Notes under the pieces: generated by a model
The model's input: only the letters and a program-made list of their open reading frames with translations
What the model was told of the DNA's origin: nothing
Databases searched by the model: none
Program-made: the position numbers and the translations under genes
Shown here: piece by piece, positions 45,710 through 54,718 of the stretch
Position numbering within the stretch: position 1 is the stretch's first letter
Layout: each line of letters opens with the position of its first letter
Origin: Faecalibacterium prausnitzii
GTDB taxonomy: Bacteria; Bacillota; Clostridia; Oscillospirales; Ruminococcaceae
Assembly: GCF_003324185.1 (NCBI RefSeq)
Contig: NZ_PXUP01000012.1
Span: forward strand, 38,275 to 102,274
Direction of reading: 5' to 3'
Length of the DNA stretch: 64,000 nucleotides

Positions 45710-46051
45710 ATGAATATCCAGATCTTTGGCACGAGCAAGTGCTTTGATACCAAAAAGGCGCAGCGCTATTTCAAGGAGCGCGGCATAAAGTTCCAGATGA
45801 TCGACCTGAAGGAAAAGGGTATGAGCCGGGGCGAGTTTGATAACGTGGCACGCGCCTTGGGCGGCTGGGAAGCGCTGGTAAATCCGGCAGCAAAGGACAA
45901 GCAGACCCTTGCGCTGCTGGATGCACTGGTGGACTGGCAGAAAGAGGATAAGCTGTTTGAAAATCAGCAGCTGTTCAAGACCCCCATCGTGCGCAACGGA
46001 CGCAAGGCCACTGTGGGCTACCAGCCCGAAATATGGAAGGACTGGGAATAA
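45710..46051 (+). CDS. ArsC/Spx family thioredoxin-fold protein
   Basis: 113 residues. The N-terminus IFGTSKCFDTKKAQRYFKERG holds one redox Cys (Cys11) in the ArsC-family position; the C-terminus LFKTPIVRNGRKATVGYQPE matches the ArsC/YffB end. True arsenate reductase activity is uncertain because many members are Spx-like or of unknown function. GGAGGAGAGAAG precedes the ATG. Convergent or divergent partners give no hint. Confidence 0.85.
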   Translation: MNIQIFGTSKCFDTKKAQRYFKERGIKFQMIDLKEKGMSRGEFDNVARALGGWEALVNPAAKDKQTLALLDALVDWQKEDKLFENQQLFKTPIVRNGRKATVGYQPEIWKDWE

Positions 46052-46088
46052 AAAACCTGCTTTCACAAAAAAACCACCGGTACAGGTT

Positions 46089-46117
46089 TTGCACTCTGCG
46101 GCCGGATGTGGTATACT
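46089..46117 (+). promoter_or_regulatory. Promoter of the membrane-anchored unknown gene
   Basis: TTGCAC (46089-46094), 17-bp spacer, TATACT (46112-46117), 36 bp before the start. Confidence 0.75.
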
Positions 46118-46153
46118 GTTGGGTAGACTAAAAACTTTGGGAGACTCAGACCA

Positions 46154-47062
46154 ATGAAAAATACGATCACCCCGGAAGAACACGCCCGGATCAAGCGCCG
46201 CCGCTGGCGGCAGACCTTGGGTCTGCTGATCACGGTGCTGGTGCTCATCGGGTTTATCACGGTGCTGCGGGCCGGTGTAGGCCTTGTGGCAAACCTGTTT
46301 GACGATACCGCACAAAAGCAGGAATACGAGGACAAGCTGGAAGGCTTGGTATTGTTTGACCCCATGCCCTTTGACGGCATTGAGAACATCGATGACCTGA
46401 CCCTGCGGGAGGCAGCTGTGTGGGGCTGTGTGTACAGCATTCAGGAGACGCAGGGCGGCTTTGAGAATTACAATACCGACCCCGAGACCGAGCAGCTGCT
46501 GCTGCCCTCGGTGGAGGTGGACGCCTATCTGGCAAAGCTGCTGGGCCCCGGCTTCAAGCTGACCCACCGCAGCTTTGATATGGAGGATATGACCGTCGAG
46601 TTTGACGAGACCACCCAGTGCTACAAGATCCCCATCACCGGTACGGTGGGCTACTACCGCGCCACTGTGGTCAAGCTGTTCAAGCGCAGCGGCAAGCTGC
46701 ATGTTACCGTGGGCTATATCCCCACCGCCAGCGCGGATGACAGCATCATCAATCCCTCCTCGGACACCCCCACCAAATATATGGACTACCTGTTCGAGCG
46801 CCAGAGCGGCAGCTGGTATCTGACCGGCCTGACCGAGAGCGAGACGAAACCCGAAAGCGCCGCAAGCTCCGCTGCCGCGCAGTCGGAGCCCATGGCGGAA
46901 AGCGATGTGCAGGACGCCATTCTGGCCACTGCCGGAGACTCTGCTGCGGCAGATTCGGCTGCTGCCTCGGCTGTGCAGCCGGAAGCGCAGGCAGAAACGG
47001 GTGCCGACAGCGCCGTGGCAGAAGCCCCCGCTGCTGAGGATGCCGCCAGCACCGCAGCGTAA
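46154..47062 (+). CDS. Membrane-anchored protein of unknown function with Ala/Ser-rich tail
   Basis: 302 residues. A basic N-terminus (RIKRRRWRQ) and one transmembrane helix (residues 21-45) put the remainder outside the cell. Residues 50-225 form a folded domain of mixed strand character (TGTVGYYRATVVKLF, GKLHVTVGYIP). The last 75 residues are low-complexity Ala/Ser/Glu and probably disordered. No family recognised. It has its own promoter and terminator. GGGAGACTCAGACCA precedes the ATG. Confidence 0.75.
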   Translation: MKNTITPEEHARIKRRRWRQTLGLLITVLVLIGFITVLRAGVGLVANLFDDTAQKQEYEDKLEGLVLFDPMPFDGIENIDDLTLREAAVWGCVYSIQETQGGFENYNTDPETEQLLLPSVEVDAYLAKLLGPGFKLTHRSFDMEDMTVEFDETTQCYKIPITGTVGYYRATVVKLFKRSGKLHVTVGYIPTASADDSIINPSSDTPTKYMDYLFERQSGSWYLTGLTESETKPESAASSAAAQSEPMAESDVQDAILATAGDSAAADSAAASAVQPEAQAETGADSAVAEAPAAEDAASTAA

Positions 47063-47072
47063 AATGTAAATG

Positions 47073-47116
47073 AAAACACCCGACTGTGCGTTTGCTTTCA
47101 CAGTCGGGTGTTTTTT
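47073..47116 (+). terminator. Terminator of the membrane-anchored unknown gene
   Basis: Perfect 16-bp stem (47073-47088 with 47099-47114) with the T-run in its 3' arm, extending as TTTTTT. It also covers the end of the convergent glycosyltransferase gene. Confidence 0.92.
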
Positions 47117-47123
47117 GTACGTT

Positions 47124-48125
47124 TTATTTTAAATCAAACCTGACCACCACCAGCCGATACCACAGGTATGGCACCATGTTCCAGATCATCCACAGTTCCA
47201 TCAGGATGTAGTTGGGCAGGTCTTTCAGGCGGAAGGGGCGCTTGCCCAGTTTGCCCGCTTTGAGCAGGGCGAAGGCCTCGTGCATGCCCTTGTCCCAGGC
47301 CTCGCCAAAGCCCTGCTTGTGGAACTTGTAGCACTTGAGCAGATAGCCCAGCGCCAGCGGGATAAAGTTGAGCACCAGCATCAGCAGCGGCTCGTTTTTG
47401 AGCGGCAGCAGAATGCTGTTGCGGCCGCTCTGCTGGCTTTTAAAGGCGTTGTAGCGCACTGCGCCGGTGCTGGCACCGCAGATGTGGTAGCACTTGGCGG
47501 CGGGGCAGAGCACGTTTTTGTAACCGGCATTGTTGGCGCGCCAGCTCAGGTCTACGTCCTCAAAGTAGGCAAAAAAATTCTCGTCAAAACCGCCGATCTC
47601 GTCCAGAATGCTTTTGCGGTACAGCGCTGCGCCGCCGCAGGCCGAGAAGATACGCTTTTGCTTTGTGTAGCGGCTGGCGCGGCGGCCATCGCCGGTCTTG
47701 CAGGCAAAGCCCATCCATGTCACATAGTCCCCGGCGTCATCGGCCAGTTCCCGCTCAAAGTGTCGGATCATCAAACTCTGCACCGCAAAGATCTTGGGGT
47801 CCGCATCGGCGGTGCGCAAAAGCTCGGCCAGCCACTGCGGCTCGGCAAAGGCGTCGTTGTTGAACAGCACCACATATTTGCTCTGCGCCCGGGCAATGCC
47901 CTGATTCACTGCGTAGGAAAAGCCGGTGTTGCGCCCGTTTTCGATCAGGGTAAAGTTGGGGCGGGTGCAGTAGTTGCGGGCTTGTTCCAGACTTTCATCG
48001 GTGGAACCGTTGTCCACCACGATCAGGTCAAAATCCTGTTCGGTCTGGGCGTAGATGGACTCGATGGAGTCCTTCAGCCAGCCCTTGCCGTTGATATTTG
48101 GGATGACGATGGTTGCTTTGCTCAT
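47124..48125 (-). CDS. Glycosyltransferase family 2 (rhamnosyltransferase-like)
   Basis: 333 residues. The GT-A fold begins ATIVIPNINGKGWLKDSI; VVDNGSTDES binds the nucleotide sugar and FNNDAF supplies the DxD-like metal site. FEDVDLSWRAN is the typical ED motif of rhamnosyltransferase-like members. The C-terminal 80 residues include hydrophobic stretches likely to touch the membrane. It is monocistronic, so the polysaccharide it serves is unknown. AGGAGAAAAACT precedes the start. Confidence 0.92.
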   Translation of the reverse strand: MSKATIVIPNINGKGWLKDSIESIYAQTEQDFDLIVVDNGSTDESLEQARNYCTRPNFTLIENGRNTGFSYAVNQGIARAQSKYVVLFNNDAFAEPQWLAELLRTADADPKIFAVQSLMIRHFERELADDAGDYVTWMGFACKTGDGRRASRYTKQKRIFSACGGAALYRKSILDEIGGFDENFFAYFEDVDLSWRANNAGYKNVLCPAAKCYHICGASTGAVRYNAFKSQQSGRNSILLPLKNEPLLMLVLNFIPLALGYLLKCYKFHKQGFGEAWDKGMHEAFALLKAGKLGKRPFRLKDLPNYILMELWMIWNMVPYLWYRLVVVRFDLK

Positions 48126-48180
48126 AGTTTTTCTCCTGCGGATGTATGGATCCAAGGGGTATTATAGCATAACCCGCCGC

Positions 48181-48215
48181 AAAAAGAAACCGCACCCTGT
48201 ACAGAGTGCGGTTTC
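48181..48215 (-). terminator. Terminator of the DUF4358 lipoprotein gene
   Basis: GAAACCGCAC-C-CTG pairs with CAG-A-GTGCGGTTTC (48186-48215), followed on the minus strand by TTTTT. Confidence 0.88.
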
Positions 48216-48225
48216 AAAAAGCTTT

Positions 48226-48783
48226 TTATGCGGCCAAAGCCTTTTCGATGTTGGCCAGAATAGTGTCGTGGTCCTCGGCGCAGACCAGAACCACCTCGCC
48301 GGTGGGAGCCACGGTGACGGTGGCAGCCTTAGCCACGAGGTACTGATCCTCCAGATAATGCTCCATGGACTGCTGTTCGCTGGCAACATAGGCCTCCAGT
48401 GCGGCCTTCACCTCATTGGTCTTGCCCTCGGCGGGTTTCACGATGGCAACGGCGTAGCTGCGTACCATCATGCTGGAAATGCTGGCAGCAAAGGCGGTGT
48501 ACTGGCCGTCCTCCAGATTCAGCAGGGGCATCAGGATGTCCCGGATCTCTTCGTTCAGCTGGTCGGGCTCGTACTCGGCGCTGTAACCGTCAATGGCGGT
48601 AAACTTGCCGTCCTCGCCCTTGGTGAAGATCATATCGTACTCGTTGTCCTCGTCGCTGCGGGCGTCGTGGATGATCTGGGCGTAGTCCTTGGGGGTGGAG
48701 CTGTCGGCCTTGCTGCCGCCAGAGCAGCCCACCAAAGTAAACAGGGTCAGCCCTGCCAGCAGGGCGGCGATGAATTTTTTCAT
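48226..48783 (-). CDS. DUF4358 family lipoprotein
   Basis: 185 residues. A lipoprotein signal with LVGCSGG (Cys20) is followed by a domain with RDILMPLLNLEDGQYTAFAA and MMVRSYAVAIVKP, the pattern of the DUF4358 family, which is common and uncharacterised in Clostridia. It should sit outside the cell on the membrane. ATG chosen with AAAGGAAATGCAATACT upstream. Nothing in the context indicates function. Confidence 0.82.
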   Translation of the reverse strand: MKKFIAALLAGLTLFTLVGCSGGSKADSSTPKDYAQIIHDARSDEDNEYDMIFTKGEDGKFTAIDGYSAEYEPDQLNEEIRDILMPLLNLEDGQYTAFAASISSMMVRSYAVAIVKPAEGKTNEVKAALEAYVASEQQSMEHYLEDQYLVAKAATVTVAPTGEVVLVCAEDHDTILANIEKALAA

Positions 48784-48940
48784 AGTATTGCATTTCCTTT
48801 CATAGTGCTGTGTGTGGAAGGCGCAGCCGGGCGCACACGTTACAGGTAGTGTGTGCCGGTTTTGGGCTGCTATTCTGGATACGAACCACCGCACCGCAAA
48901 ATTGCAGGGAAAAAGTAACAGTTTTATGAACAGCGCCTGC

Positions 48941-49381
48941 TTACAGCATCAAGGCGTCCAGATCGCCATGGTTCACCGGGGTGGACAGGATGATCTGGGT
49001 GCTGGTGGTGCCCAGCTTCTGGAACTGTAAGATCAGATGCTCCAGCTGTGCCATGCTGCCGCAGCTGACCTTGACCAGAAAGGTATACGCACCGGTAACG
49101 TGGTAGCACTGCAGCACCTCGCGGCTGTTCTGCAGCAGTTCCAGAAAAGCATCCTGCTTGGAGGGGGCCACTGAAAGGCTGATGAGCGCATCCACATACA
49201 TCCGGTCTGCCGGACGGTTCAGCGTGACAGTGTAGCCGCTGATGATGCCGTCCGTTTCCAGCTTATGGATACGGCTGGAGACTGCCGGGCTGGTCAGGGA
49301 TACCTGTTCCGCAATTTCTTTGACGGGCATCCGTGCGTTTTTTGCCAGAAGAGTGAGGATTTTGCGGTCAAGATCGTCCAT
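48941..49381 (-). CDS. Lrp/AsnC family transcriptional regulator
   Basis: 146 residues. N-terminal helix-turn-helix (LDRKILTLLAKNARMPVKEI and following) and C-terminal RAM ligand-binding domain (CYHVTGAYTFLVKVSC). Members sense amino acids. GGAGGCTCTTCTC precedes the ATG. A promoter (TTTACT, 17 bp, TATAAT on the minus strand at 49499-49527) lies upstream within an AT-rich stretch with repeated AGTAAA words, likely autoregulatory binding sites. Confidence 0.92.
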   Translation of the reverse strand: MDDLDRKILTLLAKNARMPVKEIAEQVSLTSPAVSSRIHKLETDGIISGYTVTLNRPADRMYVDALISLSVAPSKQDAFLELLQNSREVLQCYHVTGAYTFLVKVSCGSMAQLEHLILQFQKLGTTSTQIILSTPVNHGDLDALML

Positions 49382-49498
49382 GAGAAGAGCCTCCTTCAAA
49401 AATATGTTGGATTGTATAAAATTTTCTGAAAGTAAAGTTTTTATGTTGTGCAAACCCACGGAAATGGAATAAAATTTCGTTTCTGAAATTCTATGTTA

Positions 49499-49527
49499 AT
49501 TATATAAAGTTTTTGCAAAAAAGTAAA
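49499..49527 (-). promoter_or_regulatory. Promoter of the Lrp-type regulator
   Basis: Minus-strand TTTACT (plus 49522-49527), 17-bp spacer, TATAAT (plus 49499-49504). AGTAAA repeats at about 49430, 49521 and 49540 flank it. Confidence 0.6.
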
Positions 49528-49560
49528 GTATTATTTTAAAGTAAAATCCGAAAATCCTGT

Positions 49561-49709
49561 TTGACAAGAAAAGAAAAACGGGTATAATACATCATGCAAG
49601 GCAGCGCAACACACAAAAACCTGCCAATGATATTGAGATTCACCACTTTATATACTTTCCCACCCCTCTATACACAAAAACCCGCTGCCAGGCGGGTTTT
49701 TGTGTTTGT
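49561..49709 (+). ncRNA. Candidate small RNA with near-consensus promoter and terminator
   Basis: TTGACA (49561-49566), 16-bp spacer and TATAAT (49583-49588) form the strongest promoter in the intergenic regions here. It is followed by about 110 nt without a ribosome binding site or useful reading frame, and then a 14-bp terminator stem (49672-49685 with 49692-49705, loop TGCCAG). It is divergent from the Lrp gene. Known housekeeping RNAs (6S, SRP, RNase P, tmRNA) were not recognised in it. Confidence 0.55.
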
Positions 49710-49785
49710 TGGGGCTTTTTATTTATGAAAAAAGCAGTGGTAGACAACGTACTTGACCCATAGAGCAGCTGTTTCCGGTCACGAC

Positions 49786-49900
49786 TCTACCCGTGAAAAT
49801 GCAAGCCCAGAAAGTCCGCAGACTTTCCGGGTTTGCTCTATATCAAAATATTATTCCGCTGATGATAGCCAGAGCGCAGCGGAGGCTATTTAAATTGGAT
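49786..49900 (+). repeat. Composite intergenic repeat, copy near 49.8 kb
   Basis: A 16-bp hairpin (49801-49816 with 49821-49836, loop CGCA, one mismatch), then CCGCTG (49856), ATAGCC (49865-49870), CAGCGG (49877-49882) and GGCTAT (49884-49889). Both pairings are complete here, and ATAGCC/GGCTAT replaces ATGCCC/GGGCAT of other copies. Confidence 0.75.
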
Positions 49901-49907
49901 GCGCCTA

Positions 49908-51173
49908 TCAGACCAGATAGCCCTCAAAGCAGTGCAGGTCCTCGGTTTTGACGATGCCTTCCAGATACAGCCCGTCCTCCCGGTATTCCTCCACCTGTAC
50001 GCTGCCGCGCTCCCGCATGGGGGCGGCAAGCCCAAGCTTGTCGTAGGGCAGCAGCACCCGGATGGTGTGCACCCGGTCGCTGAGCACCTCGTCCAGCTTT
50101 TGCAGCAGCTTGTCCAGCCCGTAGCCGGTTTTGGCGCTGGTCAGCAGAATGTCGGGGTCAAAGCTCAGGGTGTTGGGTTTGTCGCACTTGTTGTACACGG
50201 TCAGGCGGGGAATGTCGGTACAGTCCAGCCCATCCAGAACCTCGTCAGTGACGGCAAGCTGCTCCTCGCGCTGCTCATCCCCGGCGTCTGCCACCCGGAT
50301 GATCACATCAGACCATGCGGCTTCCTCCAAGGTGGACTTGAAGGCCTCCACCAGATTGTGGGGTAGGCGGGACACAAAGCCTACTGTGTCCACCAGCAGC
50401 ACTGCCATGCCGCTGGGCAGCACCAGCTTGCGGCTGGTGGGGTCCAGTGTGGCAAACAACATATCGGCTTCGGCTACGCTGGGGCCGCACAGGGCGTTCA
50501 TCAGGCTGGATTTGCCCACGTTGGTGTAGCCCACAAGGCTTACCACCGGCATCCCGGTCTTGGCGCGGGCCTTGCGGCTCTCGCCCCGGCGCTTTTCCAT
50601 CTCGGCCAGCTTTTCGGCCAGTGCATCAATGCGGGCGTGCACATGGCGGCGGTCCAGTTCCAGCTTGGTCTCACCGGCACCGCGGCGGGCACCGCCGCCA
50701 CCGCCGCCGCCGCCGCCCTGACGGCTCAACGCCTCGCCCATGCCCTGCAGGCGGGGCAGACGGTAGCGCAGCAGCGCCAGTTCGGTCTGCAATTTGCCCT
50801 CGTTGGTCACGGCGCGGCTGCGGAAAATCTCCAAGATCAGCATGGTACGGTCGATGACCTCCAAGCCGCCCAGCGCGTTGGAGATGTTGCGGATCTGGCT
50901 GCCAGTCAGCTCGCCGTCAAACACAGCGCATTCCGCGCCCAGCGTCTGGGCGGCAAGGGAAGCTTCTTCCAGCTTGCCGCTGCCCAGCACGATGCCGGTT
51001 TCCGGGGTCTGGCGCTTCTGGGTGATCTGCGCCACGGCCTCCATGTGGTTGGCCTCGCACAGGGCAGAAAGCTCTGCCAGACTGCGCTCACAGTCCCACA
51101 GCCCCTGATCCAGTGCCAGCAGCACCACCTTTGTGGGAGGGGTCTCGGTCAGAATATCATAAAGCTCGCTCAA
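49908..51173 (-). CDS. hflX: Ribosome-associated GTPase HflX
   Basis: 421 residues. The N-terminal HflX domain is followed by a run of nine glycines before the helix ARRGAGETKLELDRR. The G domain has GYTNVGKSSL (G1) and FVSRLPHNLVEAFKSTLEEA (switch region), with NKCDK as G4. HflX splits stalled ribosomes and is often a stress factor. The stop of the upstream acetyltransferase gene overlaps its start (ATGA). The poly-Gly tract is encoded by a GCC-type simple repeat and may vary in length. Confidence 0.95.
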   Translation of the reverse strand: MSELYDILTETPPTKVVLLALDQGLWDCERSLAELSALCEANHMEAVAQITQKRQTPETGIVLGSGKLEEASLAAQTLGAECAVFDGELTGSQIRNISNALGGLEVIDRTMLILEIFRSRAVTNEGKLQTELALLRYRLPRLQGMGEALSRQGGGGGGGGGARRGAGETKLELDRRHVHARIDALAEKLAEMEKRRGESRKARAKTGMPVVSLVGYTNVGKSSLMNALCGPSVAEADMLFATLDPTSRKLVLPSGMAVLLVDTVGFVSRLPHNLVEAFKSTLEEAAWSDVIIRVADAGDEQREEQLAVTDEVLDGLDCTDIPRLTVYNKCDKPNTLSFDPDILLTSAKTGYGLDKLLQKLDEVLSDRVHTIRVLLPYDKLGLAAPMRERGSVQVEEYREDGLYLEGIVKTEDLHCFEGYLV

Positions 51174-51778
51174 AGTAAGTCCTTTCTGTTATCGTAGCGT
51201 TCTTTTGTCAGCAGATAGCACCGGCATTCCACCGGTGTGCCGTCAAATTTGTGGTAAACGTCGTTGTGATGGTACACAAAGCCGGCCTTTTCCATCACCC
51301 GGCCGCTGGCGGGGTTGTGCACCGCGTGGCAGCAGGTGAGAAAGGTGCCGCCCACCTGTCTGAACCAGAAATCCACCACAGCTTGCAGCGCTTCGGTGGT
51401 AAGGCCCTTGCCCCACCACTTCTGCCCGATGCAGTAGCCCGGCTCCCAGATGCCGCCGGAGAGTTCCAGCCCCGGCCACTTGGCCTTTTGCTGCGGCTCA
51501 CCCAGCAGGGCGTTGTATACGGAGATGGAGCCAAACACCTGTCCGGTGGCCTTTTCTACCATGGCCCACTGGTAATAATCCGGGTTCGGATACAACTCTG
51601 CCCACGCCGAAAGCAGTTCCCGGGTCTCGGCGGGGCTTTTGTGCGGTTCCCAGCGCAAAAACCGGGTCACAGCCGGGTCATTTGCCCAGTTTTCGTACAT
51701 CTGCGGGGCGTCCTGCGGCAGCAGACGGCGCAGCAGCAGACGGTCGGTCTCCAGTTCAGGTGTGCCGGTGTGGCGCAT
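51170..51778 (-). CDS. GNAT acetyltransferase (RimJ/RimL-like)
   Basis: 202 residues. The N-terminal LETDRLLLRRLLPQDA, the central GYCIGQKWWGKGLTTEA acetyl-CoA loop and NPASGRVMEKAGF are typical of RimJ/RimL-type N-acetyltransferases. Substrates include ribosomal proteins or small amines; which one applies is unknown. It is translationally coupled to hflX. GAGAGGATGGATC precedes the ATG. Confidence 0.88.
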   Translation of the reverse strand: MRHTGTPELETDRLLLRRLLPQDAPQMYENWANDPAVTRFLRWEPHKSPAETRELLSAWAELYPNPDYYQWAMVEKATGQVFGSISVYNALLGEPQQKAKWPGLELSGGIWEPGYCIGQKWWGKGLTTEALQAVVDFWFRQVGGTFLTCCHAVHNPASGRVMEKAGFVYHHNDVYHKFDGTPVECRCYLLTKERYDNRKDLL

Positions 51779-51861
51779 GATCCATCCTCTCCCTTTTCTC
51801 AAAAGTTATCCCTAAGATAGCACAAAAACGGCCACGCTGCAAGCGAAATCAAGAAAACCGC

Positions 51862-51890
51862 TTGACCGGATGGGTGAACTACGATAAACT
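51862..51890 (+). promoter_or_regulatory. Promoter of the methyltransferase/MTHFR gene
   Basis: TTGACC (51862-51867), 17-bp spacer, TAAACT (51885-51890), 39 bp before the start codon. Confidence 0.65.
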
Positions 51891-51928
51891 GAAAGATGAA
51901 GTCTTTTTATAGGAAAGGGAAAGTATCG

Positions 51929-53706
51929 ATGTTAGATGTGCGCAAACTGTTAGCCCAGCGGCCGCTGCTGTTCGATGGCGGTATGGGTACCTATTATAAA
52001 GCAAAGCCGGGGCAGGAGTGCGAGCAGGCAAACCTGACCGACCCCGAGGGCATTCTGGCGGTGCACCGGGCGTATCTTGCCGCCGGAGCGGACGCCATCA
52101 AGACCAATACCTTCAGCCTGCCGCGTCTGGCGGCGGCGCAGCAGCTCGGCTGGGAGCAGCTGGCAGATGCAGGCTGGCAGCAAAGGCCGCCGGGGAGACC
52201 GGCGCGGCAGTGTTTGCCGACCTTGGCCCCGCACCGGATACCGAAAATCTCCCGGCGGAGCAGGTGTATCTTGCTGTGGCAAAGCGCTTTGCGCTGCTGG
52301 GTGCACGGAATTTTCTGTTTGAGACCCTGAGCGCCGAGGACGGTGTGCTGGAAGCGATTCGTGCGCTGAAGCAGACCGTGCCGGAGGCCTTTGTACTGGT
52401 ATCCTTTGCGGTGCTGCCGGACGGCTACACCCGCGAGGGCCGTTACTGCGCCGAACTTGTGCGCCGCGTGGCGCAGAGCGGCGTGGTGGATGCCGTGGGC
52501 CTGAACTGTGTATCTGCCCCGGGCGCGATGCGGGCACTGGTGCAGCAGCTGGGGGATGCGGGACTGCCCCTTTCGGTCATGCCCAATGCGGGCTACCCGG
52601 TGGTGGCGCGGGCACAGGTGCGCTATCAGGGCAAGCCGGAGTATTTTGCCCGGGAGCTGAGCCGCCTTGCCGCCGAGGGCGTGCGCATTCTGGGCGGCTG
52701 CTGCGGTACAACGCCGCAGCACATTGCTGCCCTGCGCACCGCGCTGGATGCTCTGCCGGAAGCGCTGCCCGCCGCCCCGGCGGCAAAGCCCGCTGCAGCG
52801 GCAAAGCCTGCAGTGGAAACGGACGATGCCTTTTTGCGCAAGCTGCGCACCGGGCAGCGGGTCATTGCGGTGGAGCTGGACTCCCCCAAGGACGCCGACC
52901 TGACCGCCTATCTCGAGGGGGCCCGCCGTTTGCAGACTGCCGGTGCCGACCTGCTGACCATTGCAGACTGCCCTATTGCCCGGGCACGGATGGATTCCTC
53001 GCTGGTGGCCTGCCGGGTGCACCGGGAGCTGGGCATGAACGTGCTGCCCCACATGACCTGCAGGGACCGCAACCTGAATGCCACCAAGGCGCTGCTGCTG
53101 GGACTGTACGCCGAGGGTGTGCGGGAGGTACTGGCTATTACCGGCGACCCCATTCCCACCGCCGAGCGGGACGAGGTGAAAAATGTGTACCAGTTCAACT
53201 CCCGCAAGCTGGCACAGTATATCGTGTCGCTGGCCGGAGAGGGACGGGAGATGCCCGCACCCATCACGGTTTTTGGTGCGCTGAACCTGAACGCCCGCAA
53301 TTTTGAGGTGGAGCTGCGCCGCGCCGCTGAAAAGCTGGAAAACGGCATGAGCGGCTTCCTTACCCAGCCGGTGCTGTCGGCACAGGCGGTGGAAAACCTG
53401 AAAAAAGCCCGGGAGACGCTGGGCGAGCGGGCAAAAATTCTGGCCGGCATCCTGCCGGTGGTCAGCCAGCGCAACGCCATCTTTATGGAAAACGAGGTCA
53501 ACGGCATCCATGTGGATGAAGTCATCATCCAAAGGTTTGAGGGTCTGGACCGCGCCGCAGGCGAGGAACTGGGCTTGGAAGTCTCGGTGCAGGCTGCCAA
53601 GGCGGCTGCGCCCTATGCGGACGGCTTTTACCTGATGACCCCCTTCAACCGGGTGGCGCTGATGGAACGGCTCATTGCCCGCCTGCGCACCGAGGTGACG
53701 GGCTGA
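51929..53706 (+). pseudogene. Homocysteine S-methyltransferase / methylenetetrahydrofolate reductase, frameshifted
   Basis: The first frame from ATG (51929; AGGAAAGGGAAAG upstream) gives the homocysteine-binding start LLFDGGMGTYYKAKPGQE and runs to LADAG. At about 52172 the homology moves to the next frame (LAAKAAGETGAAVFADLGP), consistent with loss of one base after GCAGG. The rest is intact: zinc motif GGCCGTTP, an Ala-rich linker, then an MTHFR barrel with AITGDPIPT and GALNLNARNFE. The bifunctional type (YitJ-like) makes methyl-THF and methylates homocysteine. Everything else looks conserved, so a recent mutation or sequencing error is likely. The gene is followed by a glycosyltransferase 25 bp later. 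Confidence 0.87.
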
Positions 53707-53731
53707 AAAGATAAAACGGGAGGAACACGCT

Positions 53732-54718
53732 GTGCCCTGCGAAAAACCATTGCTCAGCATCATTGTGCCGGTGTACAAGGTGGAAAACTATCTGCAAAAA
53801 TGCATCGATTCCATTCTGGCGCAGACCTTTACGGACTTTGAGCTGATCCTTGTGGAGGACGGTTCGCTGGACGGTTGCCCTGCGCTGTGTGATGCCGCTG
53901 CCGCGAAAGATGCCCGCATCCGGGTGCTTCACCAGAAAAACGGCGGGCTTTCTGCTGCCCGCAATGCCGGGCTGGATGTGGCAAGGGGCGAGTGGATCGG
54001 CTTTGTGGATTCCGACGACTATATTGCACCGGAAATGTACGAAACACTGTACAAGGCCGTGCAAAGCACCGGGGCAGACCTTGCCCTGTGCGATTACGCT
54101 GCGGTGGACGAGGCAGGCATACCCTGCCTGCCGCCGTACACCGGGCTTGCACAGCGGATCCTTACCGGGCGGGAACTGCTGAAAAAAGCCACGAATACGA
54201 TGGCGCAGCCTGCGTGGAACAAGCTGTACCGCCGCGTTATCTTTGCGCAGCTGCGCTACCCGGAGGGCAAGCTGAACGAGGATATTTTTGTGCTCCCAGA
54301 AATCTGTCTGAACACCAAAAAGGCCGTGGTGGTGCCAAAGGAGCTGTATTATTATGTGCAGCGCGGCAGCAGCATTATGAACGGAAGCAAAACGCTGCGC
54401 CATTTCGATGCTGCCGAGGCCGCACAGCGGTATTGGAACTGCCTCGTGGAAAACGAGGTATACGATGCGCTGGCAAATGCGGCAAAGTTTACGATGGGCA
54501 GCGTGAGCCGGGTGTACCGGCAGCTGCCCCCGGCGCTGCGCAAGGCACCCCGCAGCCGGGAAATGCTGCGGATGCAGTTTGATGTGGTGGACCGGACGCG
54601 GCAGTATTGTACCGTTCCGGCGGGACTCTGGCTGCAAAGCCTGCTGTTGCGGCTATTTCCGCGGGAATATATGTGGCTGCGGAACATCAAAGGCAGGGGA
54701 GAATTAAAAATCGCATGA
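53732..54718 (+). CDS. Glycosyltransferase family 2
   Basis: 328 residues from a GTG with GGGAGGAACACGCT upstream. GT-A fold: LLSIIVPVYKVENYLQKCID, LVEDGSLDG, and the DSDD metal motif in GFVDSDDYIAPEMYE. It resembles EpsJ/WaaV-type enzymes that add a sugar to a lipid-linked oligosaccharide. The stop overlaps the next start (ATGA), so it forms one operon with a flippase and a second glycosyltransferase, probably for a capsule or exopolysaccharide. Confidence 0.92.
   Translation: MPCEKPLLSIIVPVYKVENYLQKCIDSILAQTFTDFELILVEDGSLDGCPALCDAAAAKDARIRVLHQKNGGLSAARNAGLDVARGEWIGFVDSDDYIAPEMYETLYKAVQSTGADLALCDYAAVDEAGIPCLPPYTGLAQRILTGRELLKKATNTMAQPAWNKLYRRVIFAQLRYPEGKLNEDIFVLPEICLNTKKAVVVPKELYYYVQRGSSIMNGSKTLRHFDAAEAAQRYWNCLVENEVYDALANAAKFTMGSVSRVYRQLPPALRKAPRSREMLRMQFDVVDRTRQYCTVPAGLWLQSLLLRLFPREYMWLRNIKGRGELKIA

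Noticed and set aside
45410..47101. A 563-codon frame ending in the ferredoxin
   Set aside because: Only the last 62 codons are real; the rest is antisense to the ArsC-like and membrane-protein genes, and AAGGAGG fixes the short start.
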